Assembly (NCBI RefSeq): GCF_009617895.1
Contig: NZ_BLAW01000001.1
Span: forward strand, 1,355,001-1,419,000
DNA: 64,000 bases
Direction of reading: 5' to 3'
Origin: Prolixibacter sp. SD074
Lineage (GTDB): Bacteria > Bacteroidota > Bacteroidia > Bacteroidales > Prolixibacteraceae
Shown: positions 26,783-36,108 of the stretch, piece after piece
Layout: every line of letters begins with the position of its first letter
How positions within the stretch are numbered: the first letter of the stretch is position 1
The notes under the pieces: generated by a model
What the model was told of the DNA's origin: nothing
The model's input: the letters and a program-made list of their open reading frames with translations, nothing else
Databases searched by the model: none
Translations under genes and position numbers: made by a program

Positions 26783-28084
26783 TTATAAATTATTCAACAA
26801 TTTTTCCCAGGCAACATAGGCCTGCAGCAATTCCAGTGTAGCTCCTACATAGTTGGTTTCGGCCTGCAGGTAGCTGTCATTAGCTTGCAAACGTTCCAGG
26901 CTCGATGCAACTCCCTGTTCGTATTTCAGGTCAAAATTCCGGTTAACCCGAAGAGCGACCTTCACATTTTCTTTCTGGCTAGTGTACTTATCAAGGGCAT
27001 TGCGCAGGTTGAACCGCAATTGCTTTTCCTGAATTTTCAACTGCTCCTCCAGCAAATCCTTCTGGTTTTGTATCTGTTCAAGGCCAATGTTGGCTTCACT
27101 CACTTTGGCTTTCCGCAGTCCGCTGGAAAAGATGGGAATACTCAGGTCCAATCCGATGACATTTTTCGGCGACGCATCAAAGCTTGCCTTCTTTATCTTC
27201 TCGATTCGGCTGTAATAACTACTCAGCGTAGGCAGATAGGCCGATTTTTCCAAGGCTACCTGTTTCTCCGATAGTTGCTCCTGAATTTCTATCATTTTGT
27301 AATCCAGGTTATTGTCTACCGACATGGATTGGTCGATCAATACGGTGAAGTTGATGCGATCGATGATCGTTTCAATCGTCTCAGTCAGGTGAATCTCTTG
27401 CTCACCTGGTATTCCGAGTTCGAACCGAAGCATGTTATAAGCCATCTCCACCTGCCGGTCGGCCGAACGAACACCGTTTTCGAGTGTCGATACTGAAACA
27501 GAAAGCTGATCGACATCAGTCGCTTCAGCCATACCAACTTTTTCCATTGTTTTGGTTTTGGCCAGTGTACTCCGCATGTTCTCCAGGTTCTTTTTCAGAA
27601 TATCACGTGTCTCTTCACTCACCAGAATCAGGTAATAACTGTTGGCTACCTGTTCCTTAATGTCCTGCTGCGACTTTTCGTAATTGGTTTCCGACAACGA
27701 CTTGTATATTTGAGCCGATTGCAATCCAACCAGATAACTTCCACTAAATAGCAATTGCGACACGGTTGCCGAAACATTAGCGGTCGTTTTGAACGGAATT
27801 TCTGTTGCTGGCTGATTCGGATCAAACTGAATACTCATCGAAGCTCCGAGGTAATTCGAGTAATCAGCTTTGGCATCGATTTGCGGCAACCCCGACGCAA
27901 TGGACTCCCATATTCTCTTCTGTGCAGCATCCACATCGAGTTTGGCATTCTTTACGTTCTTATTGTACTCAAGCGCATAATCCTGAGCCTGTTTCAACGT
28001 CAACTGCATATCTCCGGGCGGAAGCGCATACACCGTTGCCAATCCGGCAAACAGGAAGGTAACAATCAACACTACTTTTCTCAT
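26783..28084 (-). CDS. TolC family outer-membrane efflux protein
   Basis: 433 residues with a signal peptide (to about residue 20) and two tandem OEP repeats of long coiled helices; typical phrases include LTLKQAQDYALEYNKNVKNA, VANSYYLILVSEETRDILKK and, in repeat two, IGLDLSIPIFSSGLRKAKVS. It forms the trimeric exit duct for the pump encoded downstream. The start is 34 bp after the TetR stop. Confidence 0.94.
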   Translation of the reverse strand: MRKVVLIVTFLFAGLATVYALPPGDMQLTLKQAQDYALEYNKNVKNAKLDVDAAQKRIWESIASGLPQIDAKADYSNYLGASMSIQFDPNQPATEIPFKTTANVSATVSQLLFSGSYLVGLQSAQIYKSLSETNYEKSQQDIKEQVANSYYLILVSEETRDILKKNLENMRSTLAKTKTMEKVGMAEATDVDQLSVSVSTLENGVRSADRQVEMAYNMLRFELGIPGEQEIHLTETIETIIDRINFTVLIDQSMSVDNNLDYKMIEIQEQLSEKQVALEKSAYLPTLSSYYSRIEKIKKASFDASPKNVIGLDLSIPIFSSGLRKAKVSEANIGLEQIQNQKDLLEEQLKIQEKQLRFNLRNALDKYTSQKENVKVALRVNRNFDLKYEQGVASSLERLQANDSYLQAETNYVGATLELLQAYVAWEKLLNNL

Positions 28085-28118
28085 ACACTATCTGTTTTTA
28101 CTTTGAATAGGTTCCAAT

Positions 28119-28757
28119 TTATTCCGCTGTGAATCTTTCGAAATTCTCGAGATATTGCTTAATCAGCATACGGCCTTTGTCAGTACTGATGCCCCGCAGA
28201 TAAGGCATGAACAGATAAAAGTGCCATTCTTTTACCGACCAGGAGTCACTTATTACCCCGGTCTCTTTACTGCTCTGGGCCAACTCCACCAATTGAATCC
28301 ACACGGCCTCCACAATTTCCATGTTGATACCCTGCTCAAATATTCCTTCTTCAACACCCTGCCTGAATAACCGGAGCATGAACTTCCCGGATTTCGCCAT
28401 GTAATCATGGGTGACCAACTCCAGAATATCCGGATAATGCTTCTTCAAATCACTGAAGAAACGAGGATTGATTTTCTGCATCACCTGGTGATTTTCTTTA
28501 CCAATTCGATACAGTGCGTCAATGACATTCGGGGCATTCTCCATGATTTCTTCCTGCTTCTTACTATACAGCGCACCACCTGCAATAATACCTTCTCTCA
28601 ACAATTCCGTCTTATCCCTGAAATTCTCATAAATGGTTCGCTTGGAGATGCCCAGCTCGGCAGCAATCGCATCCATTGTTACACTCCGGATGCCGTCCCT
28701 GCCAAACAGATCCATTGCTCCCATCATGATTCGTTGGCGTGCATTCATCTTTTCCAA
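28119..28757 (-). CDS. TetR/AcrR family transcriptional regulator
   Basis: 212 residues. N-terminal helix-turn-helix domain with RIMMGAMDLFGRDGIRSVTM, AIAAELGISKRTIYENFRDK; C-terminal ligand-binding helical domain without close match. It is the first gene of the efflux operon and so probably represses its own operon until a pump substrate binds. Two identical 15-bp inverted repeats upstream (28776-28842) are its likely operators. Met4 is an alternative start. Confidence 0.93.
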   Translation of the reverse strand: MEKMNARQRIMMGAMDLFGRDGIRSVTMDAIAAELGISKRTIYENFRDKTELLREGIIAGGALYSKKQEEIMENAPNVIDALYRIGKENHQVMQKINPRFFSDLKKHYPDILELVTHDYMAKSGKFMLRLFRQGVEEGIFEQGINMEIVEAVWIQLVELAQSSKETGVISDSWSVKEWHFYLFMPYLRGISTDKGRMLIKQYLENFERFTAE

Positions 28758-28775
28758 TTTTGCTCCAAATATCGA

Positions 28776-28842
28776 AAACTATTTTAGTTTATTTAGTTTT
28801 TTGTATGTGATCTAAATGTTAAATCAAAAACTATTTTAGTTT
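28776..28842. promoter_or_regulatory. Paired candidate operators of the TetR regulator
   Basis: The inverted repeat AAACTA-TTT-TAGTTT occurs twice, at 28776-28790 and 28828-28842, 52 bp (about five helical turns) apart. An extra half-site TTTAGTTTT lies at 28792-28800. They sit 19 and 71 bp upstream of the tetR start codon. Each copy also has flanking TCGAAAA or TTTTCGA sequence on the outer side. Confidence 0.65.
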
Positions 28843-28983
28843 TTTAAGTTTTCGATTATATCGCAATAGTCCAGATAGCGGCATGCATTTAACATTTTCA
28901 GCAAAAATGATACCGGCAAATCAAGTTATTATCGGTTTCACAAAGAAAAACGTCCGGTTATTTTCATAATCTAAATATGCTGC

Positions 28984-28991
28984 TAATTTTG
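28984..28991 (+). promoter_or_regulatory. Promoter -7 element (TAATTTTG)
   Basis: TAATTTTG matches the Bacteroidota TAnnTTTG consensus and lies 57 bp before the start of the epimerase gene at 29048. The -33 TTG element is not obvious. Confidence 0.45.
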
Positions 28992-29047
28992 TATCGGTTA
29001 AGCATAGCATGCTCAACCGAATTAACTAATCATTTACCTAATCTGTT

Positions 29048-29920
29048 ATGAAACGAAACACTCATCTAAAATCGGCTGGATTGCTGCTGTTGGCGCTCCT
29101 GCTATCCGGCCTTTCTTCCTGTAAACAAACCCAAAACAAACAGAAAAAATACATTGGTCTTCAACTCTGGTCGGTTCGCGGTCACATGAAAGATGATGCC
29201 AAAGCCACCGTGGAAGCGGTGGGTAAAATTGGTTACAAGTTTGTCGAGGCTGCCGGTTACGCCGATGGCAAGTTCTACGGTATGGAGCCAACCGAATTTG
29301 CTGCCCTGGTAAAAGCCAACGGCATGGATTTCCTTTCATCGCACACCGGACAGGCCGTGCCCGATTCATCGAACCGGGACAAGGTAATGGCCTGGTGGGA
29401 CCAGTGTATTGCAGCACATAAAGCGGCCGGCGTAAAATACATCATTCAGCCGTTTATGGATAAAGTGGGTTACGAAAGTATTGACGGCGTTCAACGGTAC
29501 TGTGATTATTTTAATGCCGTGGGTGAAAAATGTAACGCTGCCGGCATCCGTTTCGGTTACCATAACCACGACGGCGAATTCAAGGACATTGACGGGCAAA
29601 CCATTTATGACTACATGCTCCGAAACACCGATCCGGAAAAGGTATTCTTCGAAATGGACCTGTACTGGATTACTGAAGGAGGTAAAAACCCGGTGGACTA
29701 CTTTAACCAATATCCCGGACGATTCCTGTTCTGGCACGTGAAAGATACGACCGAACTGGGCGGCGATGACAGCGTGATGGATTTCAAACCCATCTTTGCC
29801 GATGCCGGGACGGCCGGCATGAAATACATTGTGGTGGAGGTGGAAGAGTATAATTTCGACCCGCTGGTCAGCGTAGAGAAAAGTCTCGACTTCCTGAACA
29901 ATGCACCGTATGTGAAATAG
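29048..29920 (+). CDS. Sugar phosphate isomerase/epimerase (TIM barrel) lipoprotein
   Basis: 290 residues. Lipoprotein signal (LLLSGLSSC, Cys25), then a xylose-isomerase-like TIM barrel: YIGLQLWSVRGHMKDD, GYKFVEAAGY, conserved FGYHNHDGEF, FFEMDLYWITEGG, FLFWHVKD and a final KYIVVEVEEY. The acidic and histidine residues that bind the divalent metal (Glu in VEAAGY, His/Asp in YHNHDGEF, Asp in EMDLYW, His in WHVKD) are retained. Family members isomerise or epimerise sugars; exported forms are common in Bacteroidota, but the substrate cannot be told. It stands alone. Confidence 0.88.
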   Translation: MKRNTHLKSAGLLLLALLLSGLSSCKQTQNKQKKYIGLQLWSVRGHMKDDAKATVEAVGKIGYKFVEAAGYADGKFYGMEPTEFAALVKANGMDFLSSHTGQAVPDSSNRDKVMAWWDQCIAAHKAAGVKYIIQPFMDKVGYESIDGVQRYCDYFNAVGEKCNAAGIRFGYHNHDGEFKDIDGQTIYDYMLRNTDPEKVFFEMDLYWITEGGKNPVDYFNQYPGRFLFWHVKDTTELGGDDSVMDFKPIFADAGTAGMKYIVVEVEEYNFDPLVSVEKSLDFLNNAPYVK

Positions 29921-30122
29921 GTTGTTTTTTAACTATATCCTGAGGGGGGATTCGCATGCCGGATTTCCCTTCTTTTTTGTCAGCCTCAGGTATCCCCTTC
30001 CGGGAAAAGTAAACGACGCTTTTCAAGTCACCCTGTAGAATAGCTGTACAACATATTCGACTGATTTTTGTCCTGAATTTCCTATCTTCAGCAAACAGAG
30101 TAAACCAAAAAAATCAGTCATA

Positions 30123-30701
30123 ATGAAGTCAGCTACCGCCCCGCACGTCAGTGTGATCTATCGCGAAGAAGATTTCTCCAATCAAACCTTTCGTTTCGAA
30201 GAGTTTGAAGATTGCCTCTTCCAAAATTGCAACTTTTCATCGTGCGATTTTACCCGGACCGTCTTCCTCAACTGCCGGTTCGACAATTGCGATCTGAGCA
30301 GCAGCCGCTTTCAGCAGGCCAACCTCGAAGGAGTTGTTTTAGACAGTTGTCAGTTGATTGGTATCGATTTCACCATAATTAGCCGCGTCAGGCTCGAAAT
30401 GACTTTCAACGATTCGGAGCTCGAAATGTGCAACTTCACCGGTCTCCCCCTCGAAGAAACCTCGTTTGAAAGGTGCCGTATAGACGAATGCGAGTTTGTG
30501 GAAACCAACCTGAAAATGGCTAAGTTCCGGGAAACCGACCTGACCGGAACGTTCTTCCGGCAATGCGACCTGACTGAAGCCGATTTTCGCGGAGCCAAAA
30601 ACTATCGCTTCAATCCGTGGGAAAACCAGATGAAAAATGCCCGTTTCTCGACACCCGAAGTGCTGTCGTTCCTTTCACCGCTGCAAATTTTGATTGACTG
30701 A
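30123..30701 (+). CDS. Pentapeptide-repeat protein (Qnr/MfpA-like architecture)
   Basis: 192 residues made almost wholly of pentapeptide repeats with central Phe or Leu, for example FEDCLFQNCNFSSCDFTRTV and ANLEGVVLDSC, interrupted by short loops, and ending in NPWENQMKNARFSTPEVLSF, the C-terminal helix pattern of the Qnr/McbG class that mediates dimerisation. Such right-handed quadrilateral beta helices mimic DNA and can protect gyrase; others in the class have unrelated or unknown roles. At 192 residues it is somewhat shorter than plasmid Qnr (about 218). Whether it affects quinolone susceptibility cannot be read from the sequence. Confidence 0.87.
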   Translation: MKSATAPHVSVIYREEDFSNQTFRFEEFEDCLFQNCNFSSCDFTRTVFLNCRFDNCDLSSSRFQQANLEGVVLDSCQLIGIDFTIISRVRLEMTFNDSELEMCNFTGLPLEETSFERCRIDECEFVETNLKMAKFRETDLTGTFFRQCDLTEADFRGAKNYRFNPWENQMKNARFSTPEVLSFLSPLQILID

Positions 30702-30796
30702 TATCCCCAAATTTCCGTTACCTGAAAAAACAGCCTCAACTGGTTCGCTTCTTTTTTTGTATCTTGTGAATTGTTACATCCATAAAAGGCTAAACC

Positions 30797-31519
30797 ATGT
30801 CACCTATCGTCATTATGCTGGCCCTGTTATTCCCGGGACAACCAGCCGCAGACACATTCGAAACCGATACGTTTCAAACGGATAAAGGAAACCTCGCCAT
30901 TACCTTCATTGGGCACGGAACCCTGATGATGATGTGGGACGGGAAGATCATTCACATCGATCCGGTGAGCCGTGAAGCCGATTATTCGAAGCTTCCCAAA
31001 GCCGACCTGGTTTTGATAACCCACGAACATGACGATCATCTCGATCCGGCCACTATTGCACGGCTTCGGAAACCGGGTACGAAGGTTATTGTGAGCAAAA
31101 GCTGTGAAGGTAAAGTACCTGGTGAAACCATCCTCCTCAGCGGACAGAGTGCCACAGATGACGGCATTGGCATTGATGCAGTTCCGGCCTACAACCTGTT
31201 GCACAAACGCCCCGACGGCAAACCTTTTCACCCGAAAGGGAACGGTAACGGCTATGTGCTGACCATGGGCGGCAAACGCATTTACATTGCCGGTGATACC
31301 GAGAACATACCGGAGATGAAGAATCTGAAGGACATTGATATTGCGTTCCTGCCCATGAATCTGCCCTATACCATGACACCCGGGCAAACCGCTGAAGCTG
31401 CCCGGAGTTTCATGCCGAAGATTCTTTACCCTTATCACTTCGGGCAGACCGATCCGCAAAAGTTGGTGGAGCTATTAAAAGACACACCAATTGATGTTCG
31501 GGTGAGAAAAATGGAATAA
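30797..31519 (+). CDS. MBL-fold metal-dependent hydrolase (UlaG-like)
   Basis: 240 residues with a possible signal peptide (MSPIVIMLALLFPGQPAADT). Metallo-beta-lactamase fold: ITFIGHGTLMM, the metal motif THEHDDHLD (HxHxDH), GDTENIPEM and FGQ after YPYH. The layout (G.GT... then DP) matches the UlaG/YfiN-like group of MBL hydrolases, often with lactonase or phosphodiesterase activity, rather than class B beta-lactamases. The substrate is unknown. Short gap after the pentapeptide gene, same strand. Confidence 0.87.
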   Translation: MSPIVIMLALLFPGQPAADTFETDTFQTDKGNLAITFIGHGTLMMMWDGKIIHIDPVSREADYSKLPKADLVLITHEHDDHLDPATIARLRKPGTKVIVSKSCEGKVPGETILLSGQSATDDGIGIDAVPAYNLLHKRPDGKPFHPKGNGNGYVLTMGGKRIYIAGDTENIPEMKNLKDIDIAFLPMNLPYTMTPGQTAEAARSFMPKILYPYHFGQTDPQKLVELLKDTPIDVRVRKME

Positions 31520-31815
31520 GATTCCATCCACTTGACTTTATCAGCGTCAGCTCCGAGCCGTTGTTTGGCTCCCCCGATGTCGATAACTTCGCATCGAACT
31601 ACCGGTTAAATTTCCGGGCGAAATCAAGTGATTCTCCGTTTTTTTTTTTGAATCCTGATAAAGTTTCTCCCGTATAATCCGGAAGTCAACCATTACCATG
31701 CCTGGCCGAAGGATTAAATTCAGCCTGACATCTTTTCGTCATGTTTGAACCAACACAAGAATTTGCTGTTGATCAACAGGGGTACCGAAGGCACCTTCAC
31801 CAATGGCCCAAAGAC

Positions 31816-33042
31816 ATGAGCTCAAATCAGACGGTAGATAAAAATAATCCGCTAAGAATAAAGCAGAACAACCAGGGAAAGGTGGTACTGTTACTATTGC
31901 CTATCCTGATTCTCGGTGTGATCAGCTATTGGGTCACCGATAAGAACCCGGAAGAAACAGCCAAGCAGAAGAAATTAATTTCGGTAGATAAAACCGCACA
32001 AGCATCCATCGCCAAAGGCTTTGCCCCGACCATTAGCAATCCGGCTACTTCTCCGGGAAAAGCTCCTGATGGAATGGCGTGGATTCCCGGCGGAACGTTC
32101 TCCATGGGAGCCACCGATCCAACCACGTTACAGGATGGCGGACAGGAGCCCATGAACGATGCCCGTCCGGTTCACCGGGTGTATGTCGATGGTTTCTGGA
32201 TGGATAAAACGGAAGTAACTAATGCCGAATTTCGTCAATTCGTGAAAGCGACTGGTTACGTTACCACAGCGGAAAAGAAACCAACACCGGAAGATTTACC
32301 TGGTGTTCCGGACGATAAACTCGTGGCTGGTTCCATTGTCTTTTTTCCTCCGCAGCAGCAAGTGCAGCTAAACGATTATCGCCAGTGGTGGCGCTTCGTT
32401 CCCGGCGCCAACTGGAAACATCCCTACGGCCCGGACAGCAATATCGAAGGGATGGACAATTATCCTGTAGTACATATCACCTATGCCGATGCCAAAGCCT
32501 ACGCCAAATGGGCCGGCAAACGACTGCCTACCGAAGCGGAATGGGAATTTGCGGCCCGAGGAGGCTTATCGGGGAAACCATACGTATGGGGCGACCAGCT
32601 AACACCCGGTGGCAAATGGATGGCCAATATTTTCGAGGGCCATTTCCCCGAATCGGATGACGCGGCTGACAGGTACGCCGGTATTGCCCCGGTGGCACAG
32701 TATCCGGCGAACGGTTACGGCTTGTACGACATGGCCGGCAACGTGTGGGAATGGTGCCACGACTGGTACCGGGCAGATTATTACCGGCAGATAGCCATGA
32801 CCAACGATATTGTGAATAATCCGCAAGGCCCCGACGCACCTAACGATCCGCAGGAGCCCGGCGTCCCCAAACGGGTGCAGCGGGGCGGTTCCTTTCTTTG
32901 CACGAATCAATATTGTACACGATATATGGTAGGCACACGCGGAAAAGAAGAGATAAATTCCAGCACCAACCATATTGGCTTCCGGTGTATCAAATCACCC
33001 GGTACCCAATCCCCCCAGGGAGCAGGTACGCAACACCGGTAA
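31816..33042 (+). CDS. Formylglycine-generating-enzyme family protein (SUMF1)
   Basis: Start chosen at 31816 (408 residues) so that the membrane helix VVLLLLPILILGVISYW lies near the N-terminus; an in-frame ATG at 31741 adds 25 hydrophilic residues. The periplasmic part is a complete FGE-sulfatase domain: WIPGGTFSMGATDP, VYVDGFWMDKTEVTNAEF, WAGKRLPTEAEWEFAARG, YDMAGNVWEWCHDWY. Near the end RGGSFLCTNQYCTRYMVGTR keeps both copper-binding cysteines in the C-x4-C spacing of true FGE, so it may be a real sulfatase-activating enzyme and not just a lectin-like member. No sulfatase gene is in the window. A terminator follows at 33074. Confidence 0.87.
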   Translation: MSSNQTVDKNNPLRIKQNNQGKVVLLLLPILILGVISYWVTDKNPEETAKQKKLISVDKTAQASIAKGFAPTISNPATSPGKAPDGMAWIPGGTFSMGATDPTTLQDGGQEPMNDARPVHRVYVDGFWMDKTEVTNAEFRQFVKATGYVTTAEKKPTPEDLPGVPDDKLVAGSIVFFPPQQQVQLNDYRQWWRFVPGANWKHPYGPDSNIEGMDNYPVVHITYADAKAYAKWAGKRLPTEAEWEFAARGGLSGKPYVWGDQLTPGGKWMANIFEGHFPESDDAADRYAGIAPVAQYPANGYGLYDMAGNVWEWCHDWYRADYYRQIAMTNDIVNNPQGPDAPNDPQEPGVPKRVQRGGSFLCTNQYCTRYMVGTRGKEEINSSTNHIGFRCIKSPGTQSPQGAGTQHR

Positions 33043-33073
33043 CCGGCCTGTTCCGAGCTACAGGCCTGCCAAT

Positions 33074-33110
33074 CCGGAGAATGTCTTTACGGCTTTCTCC
33101 GGTTTTTTTT
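33074..33110 (+). terminator. Rho-independent terminator after the FGE gene
   Basis: CCGGAGAA (33074-33081) pairs with TTCTCCGG (33095-33102), followed by eight T. Confidence 0.85.
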
Positions 33111-33229
33111 GTGCCGGACCGTTATTTACGACACGAAAACAGCTCTGTCCGGATAACCGGTGTTGTTGACTATTGTTATTTGAATACGTACCTTCCTGCC
33201 AGATTACCGAACACTTAAAACCCGAATTC

Positions 33230-33868
33230 ATGCAGGAAATTTATTCCTTCGGCCTGCTGGCCCTGACTTCATTCTTTACGCTGTTCAATCCGTTGGGAAC
33301 CATGCCCATCTTTGTATCGATGACATCGGAGCTTTCCGAGGAGCAGAAACGAAAAACAGCGAGGAAAGCCGTAGTAGTCGCCTTTATCACCATCCTGGTG
33401 TTTGCGTTTTCCGGACAACTCCTGTTTCGGTTCTTTGGCATTTCGGTGAACAGCTTCCGCATTGTCGGGGGCGTTATTTTCTTCCTGATGGGACAAGATA
33501 TGCTGCAGGCCCGGCTGGGAAAGATCAAGATGAGTGAAAAAGAGTCGGAGATCAACGCTTATGTGAACGATATTTCCATCACTCCGCTGGCCATTCCGAT
33601 GATTAGCGGACCGGGCTCTATCACCAACGGCATTGTGTTAATGGAAGATGCTTCTACATTCTGGAAAAAGCTGGTGCTGGTAGGCTCTATTGCCCTCATC
33701 CTGGCGCTCACCTATGTCATCCTGGTTAGCGGGACCCGCATCAGTAAGAAGCTGGGGCCCACCGGGAACAATGTCCTCATGCGGTTGATGGGGCTCATTG
33801 TGATGGTAATTGCGGTGGAATTCTTCTTCAGCGGCTTGAAACCTATTGTGCAGGATATGATCAAATAG
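33230..33868 (+). CDS. MarC family integral membrane protein
   Basis: From ATG 33230 (MQEIYSFGLLALTSFFTLFN) 212 residues with six hydrophobic helices. PLGTMPIFVSMTSE, FGISVNSFRIVGGVIFFLMG, PLAIPMISGPGSITNGIVLM are family signatures. An earlier in-frame start at 33173 would add a non-hydrophobic leader and is unlikely. MarC proteins (YchE/YhgN relatives) are of uncertain function. It converges on eno. Confidence 0.9.
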   Translation: MQEIYSFGLLALTSFFTLFNPLGTMPIFVSMTSELSEEQKRKTARKAVVVAFITILVFAFSGQLLFRFFGISVNSFRIVGGVIFFLMGQDMLQARLGKIKMSEKESEINAYVNDISITPLAIPMISGPGSITNGIVLMEDASTFWKKLVLVGSIALILALTYVILVSGTRISKKLGPTGNNVLMRLMGLIVMVIAVEFFFSGLKPIVQDMIK

Positions 33869-33903
33869 CCACCGCCTTTTTCCGCCCCGGGGCAGAAAAG
33901 AGA

Positions 33904-33941
33904 AATCCCCTGAAAAAGCTGCGCCCAGCCATCAGGGGATT
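33904..33941. terminator. Bidirectional hairpin between marC-like gene and eno
   Basis: AATCCCCTGA (33904-33913) pairs with TCAGGGGATT (33932-33941), an 18-nt loop. No T-run on the plus side; its position between convergent genes suggests it ends one or both transcripts. Confidence 0.5.
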
Positions 33942-34002
33942 ATCATCGTTCGTTGGGATTAGGTATATCAATAGTTACTAATCACTTTCTTATTCAATCC
34001 GG

Positions 34003-35283
34003 CTACGCATTTTTGAACGCGCTCTTGCCGGCAAAGGCAGCGCTGCCGACCAGCTCCTGCTCGATGCGCATCAACTGGTTGAACTTCTCAATGCGTTCGC
34101 CCCGGCAGCCGCTTCCGGTTTTCAGGTGTCCGGCATTCACGGCAACGGTCAGGTCGGCAATAAACGTGTCGACGGTTTCGCCACTCCGGTGCGATACAAA
34201 AGCATTGTACCCGTTTTTGTACGCCATCTCGATGGTTTCCAGTGTTTCGGTTACCGTACCAATCTGGTTCAGCTTGATGAGGATGGAGTTCGCTACTTCC
34301 TTCTCAATGCCTTCCGCCAGGATAGCCTTGTTGGTGCAGAAGAGGTCATCTCCCACCAGCTCGATGTGGCTGCCCAAGGTTTGTGTCAAATTCTTCCATC
34401 CTTCCCAGTCATTTTCTGCCAAACCATCTTCCAGTAATACGATGGGATATTGACGGGCCCAGTTGTCCCACTGTTTAACCATGTCATCGCTGGTGATAAG
34501 TTCTTTAGTGCTTTTGAAGAGACGGTATTTACCATCTTCCCACAGCTCGCTCGATGCCGGGTCGAGGCAAATGCTCACGTCGTCGCCGGGCCGGTAACCG
34601 GCTTTAGTAATTCCTTCGAGGATGACCTCCACCGCTTCTTCGTTGGATTTCAAATCGGGAGCGAAACCGCCCTCATCGCCCACGCCGGTGCTGTATCCTT
34701 TCTTCTTCAGCACCTCTTTCAGGGCATGGAAAACTTCGGCGCCCATCCGGATGGATTCCTGGAAGGAAGTAGCTCCATGCGGCGCAATCATGAATTCCTG
34801 GAAATCGACATTGTTGTCGGCGTGGCGGCCACCGTTGATGACGTTCATACACGGAACGGGCATTAGGTAGGCATTGCTGCCGCCCAGGTAACGGTAGAGC
34901 GGTGTGTTGGTGGCGGTAGCCATGGCACGCGCAAAAGCCATCGACACGCCAAGGATGCCATTGGCTCCCAGGTTCGATTTGTTTGCTGTTCCGTCCAGTT
35001 CGAGGAGTAGGAGATCGAGTTCGCGCTGGCTGCCGAAACAGCGGCCCACTGTTTTATTCGCGATAACAGTGTTCACATTTTCAACGGCTTTCAATACCCC
35101 TTTTCCGCCGTAGCGTTTCAGGTCGCCGTCGCGCATTTCGAAAGCTTCGCGTTCGCCGGTGGAAGCGCCGCTGGGCACCATGGCCCGTCCTGTCGTTCCG
35201 TTTTCCAGTTTCAAATCGACTTCAACCGTTGGATTTCCCCTTGAATCGAGGATTTCCATTGCTCTTACTTTGGCAATTTTCAT
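34003..35283 (-). CDS. eno: Enolase
   Basis: 426 residues, full length. Starts [20 protein letters not shown]; contains the flexible loop [10 protein letters not shown], catalytic [12 protein letters not shown], metal ligands in [20 protein letters not shown] and LVGDDLF, catalytic Lys in [10 protein letters not shown], and the signature SHRSGETVD. Converts 2-phosphoglycerate to phosphoenolpyruvate in glycolysis; Mg-dependent octamer or dimer in the cytoplasm. Transcribed alone, with a -7 element about 80 bp upstream. Confidence 0.98.
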   Translation of the reverse strand: MKIAKVRAMEILDSRGNPTVEVDLKLENGTTGRAMVPSGASTGEREAFEMRDGDLKRYGGKGVLKAVENVNTVIANKTVGRCFGSQRELDLLLLELDGTANKSNLGANGILGVSMAFARAMATATNTPLYRYLGGSNAYLMPVPCMNVINGGRHADNNVDFQEFMIAPHGATSFQESIRMGAEVFHALKEVLKKKGYSTGVGDEGGFAPDLKSNEEAVEVILEGITKAGYRPGDDVSICLDPASSELWEDGKYRLFKSTKELITSDDMVKQWDNWARQYPIVLLEDGLAENDWEGWKNLTQTLGSHIELVGDDLFCTNKAILAEGIEKEVANSILIKLNQIGTVTETLETIEMAYKNGYNAFVSHRSGETVDTFIADLTVAVNAGHLKTGSGCRGERIEKFNQLMRIEQELVGSAAFAGKSAFKNA

Positions 35284-35317
35284 ATCATTAAGTTTTAAAA
35301 GTAATTGCAGAAGTCAT

Positions 35318-35447
35318 TAGCCTTTGCGTGGCGGTTAATGGCAGACCTCATTGCCCGTATCAAATGTACGGATTTATCGGGCTGGTTATTCCCCATATCT
35401 ATTTCATTAACAAATTTTATGTTAAGACCGAATATTTCACGCAAAGG
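35318..35447. repeat. Intergenic inverted repeat around CCTTTGCGTG
   Basis: CCTTTGCGTG (35321-35330) recurs as CACGCAAAGG (35438-35447). CTTTGCG/CGCAAAG phrases are frequent intergenic repeats in Bacteroidota. They flank the eno promoter. Confidence 0.4.
35361..35368 (-). promoter_or_regulatory. eno promoter -7 element (TACATTTG)
   Basis: On the minus strand TACATTTG fits TAnnTTTG and lies 78 bp before the eno start codon. A clear -33 TTG is not evident. Confidence 0.5.
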
Positions 35448-35509
35448 CCGCTGAGAACGAATACCGCGTAGCAGTTACGGTATTGTCGCCACGGTTCTCT
35501 TCTGTTTAT

Positions 35510-36052
35510 TTACTCCTCCCGTATCAGGTAGAGTTTGTTGTCCTCCACCCGGTAGTACATGGGAGCTACCATTATTTTCGGATACCGGTTGCGTAAGCGC
35601 TTTACTTCACTTAACACGAAATCGATTTCGTTGCCAATCTCGAAAAGCGGGGCGAACTGATTGAAATGCTCTTCGGCAAACGAACGTTCCCAGCCGGCTT
35701 TGTCCACCAGGCCACCAATGAAATTTTCTTTTTTCGATGCCAGGTTCACCATTCCGCAGTTACTGTGCCCGATGAGGGCGATGTGACGGACATTTCCAAC
35801 CGCAATGGCATACGATACCTTAAATTCGCTGTAACGAAGATTGGCGCCACCCGACCTGATGATGTAGGAGAAGTTGTCGGGGATGTGCAGATGCTTCCGG
35901 TTGTCCATACACATACCGACCAGCAGCTGTGCTGAATCGTAGGAGTCAAAATCCCGGTTGAGATCGTGGTACTCCAATAAATCACCAATTGGCGTATCCC
36001 GGTACTCCGGGAAGATGTCTTCTTTGGTCTTAATCGGTACAAGTCTGTTCAT
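35510..36052 (-). CDS. Beta-class carbonic anhydrase
   Basis: 180 residues. Zinc ligands Cys48 (in GMCMDNRKH), His96 and Cys99 (in IGHSNCGM), and the Asp50-x-Arg52 dyad are all present, the pattern of beta carbonic anhydrases, in a short form that ends soon after YPKIMVAPMYYR. It hydrates CO2 to bicarbonate. Single gene. Confidence 0.88.
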   Translation of the reverse strand: MNRLVPIKTKEDIFPEYRDTPIGDLLEYHDLNRDFDSYDSAQLLVGMCMDNRKHLHIPDNFSYIIRSGGANLRYSEFKVSYAIAVGNVRHIALIGHSNCGMVNLASKKENFIGGLVDKAGWERSFAEEHFNQFAPLFEIGNEIDFVLSEVKRLRNRYPKIMVAPMYYRVEDNKLYLIREE

Positions 36053-36108
36053 ATTCTTCGCTTCATTTCAGCCGGCGTTCTCACTATTTTTAATGACCGG
36101 CCTTCGTT

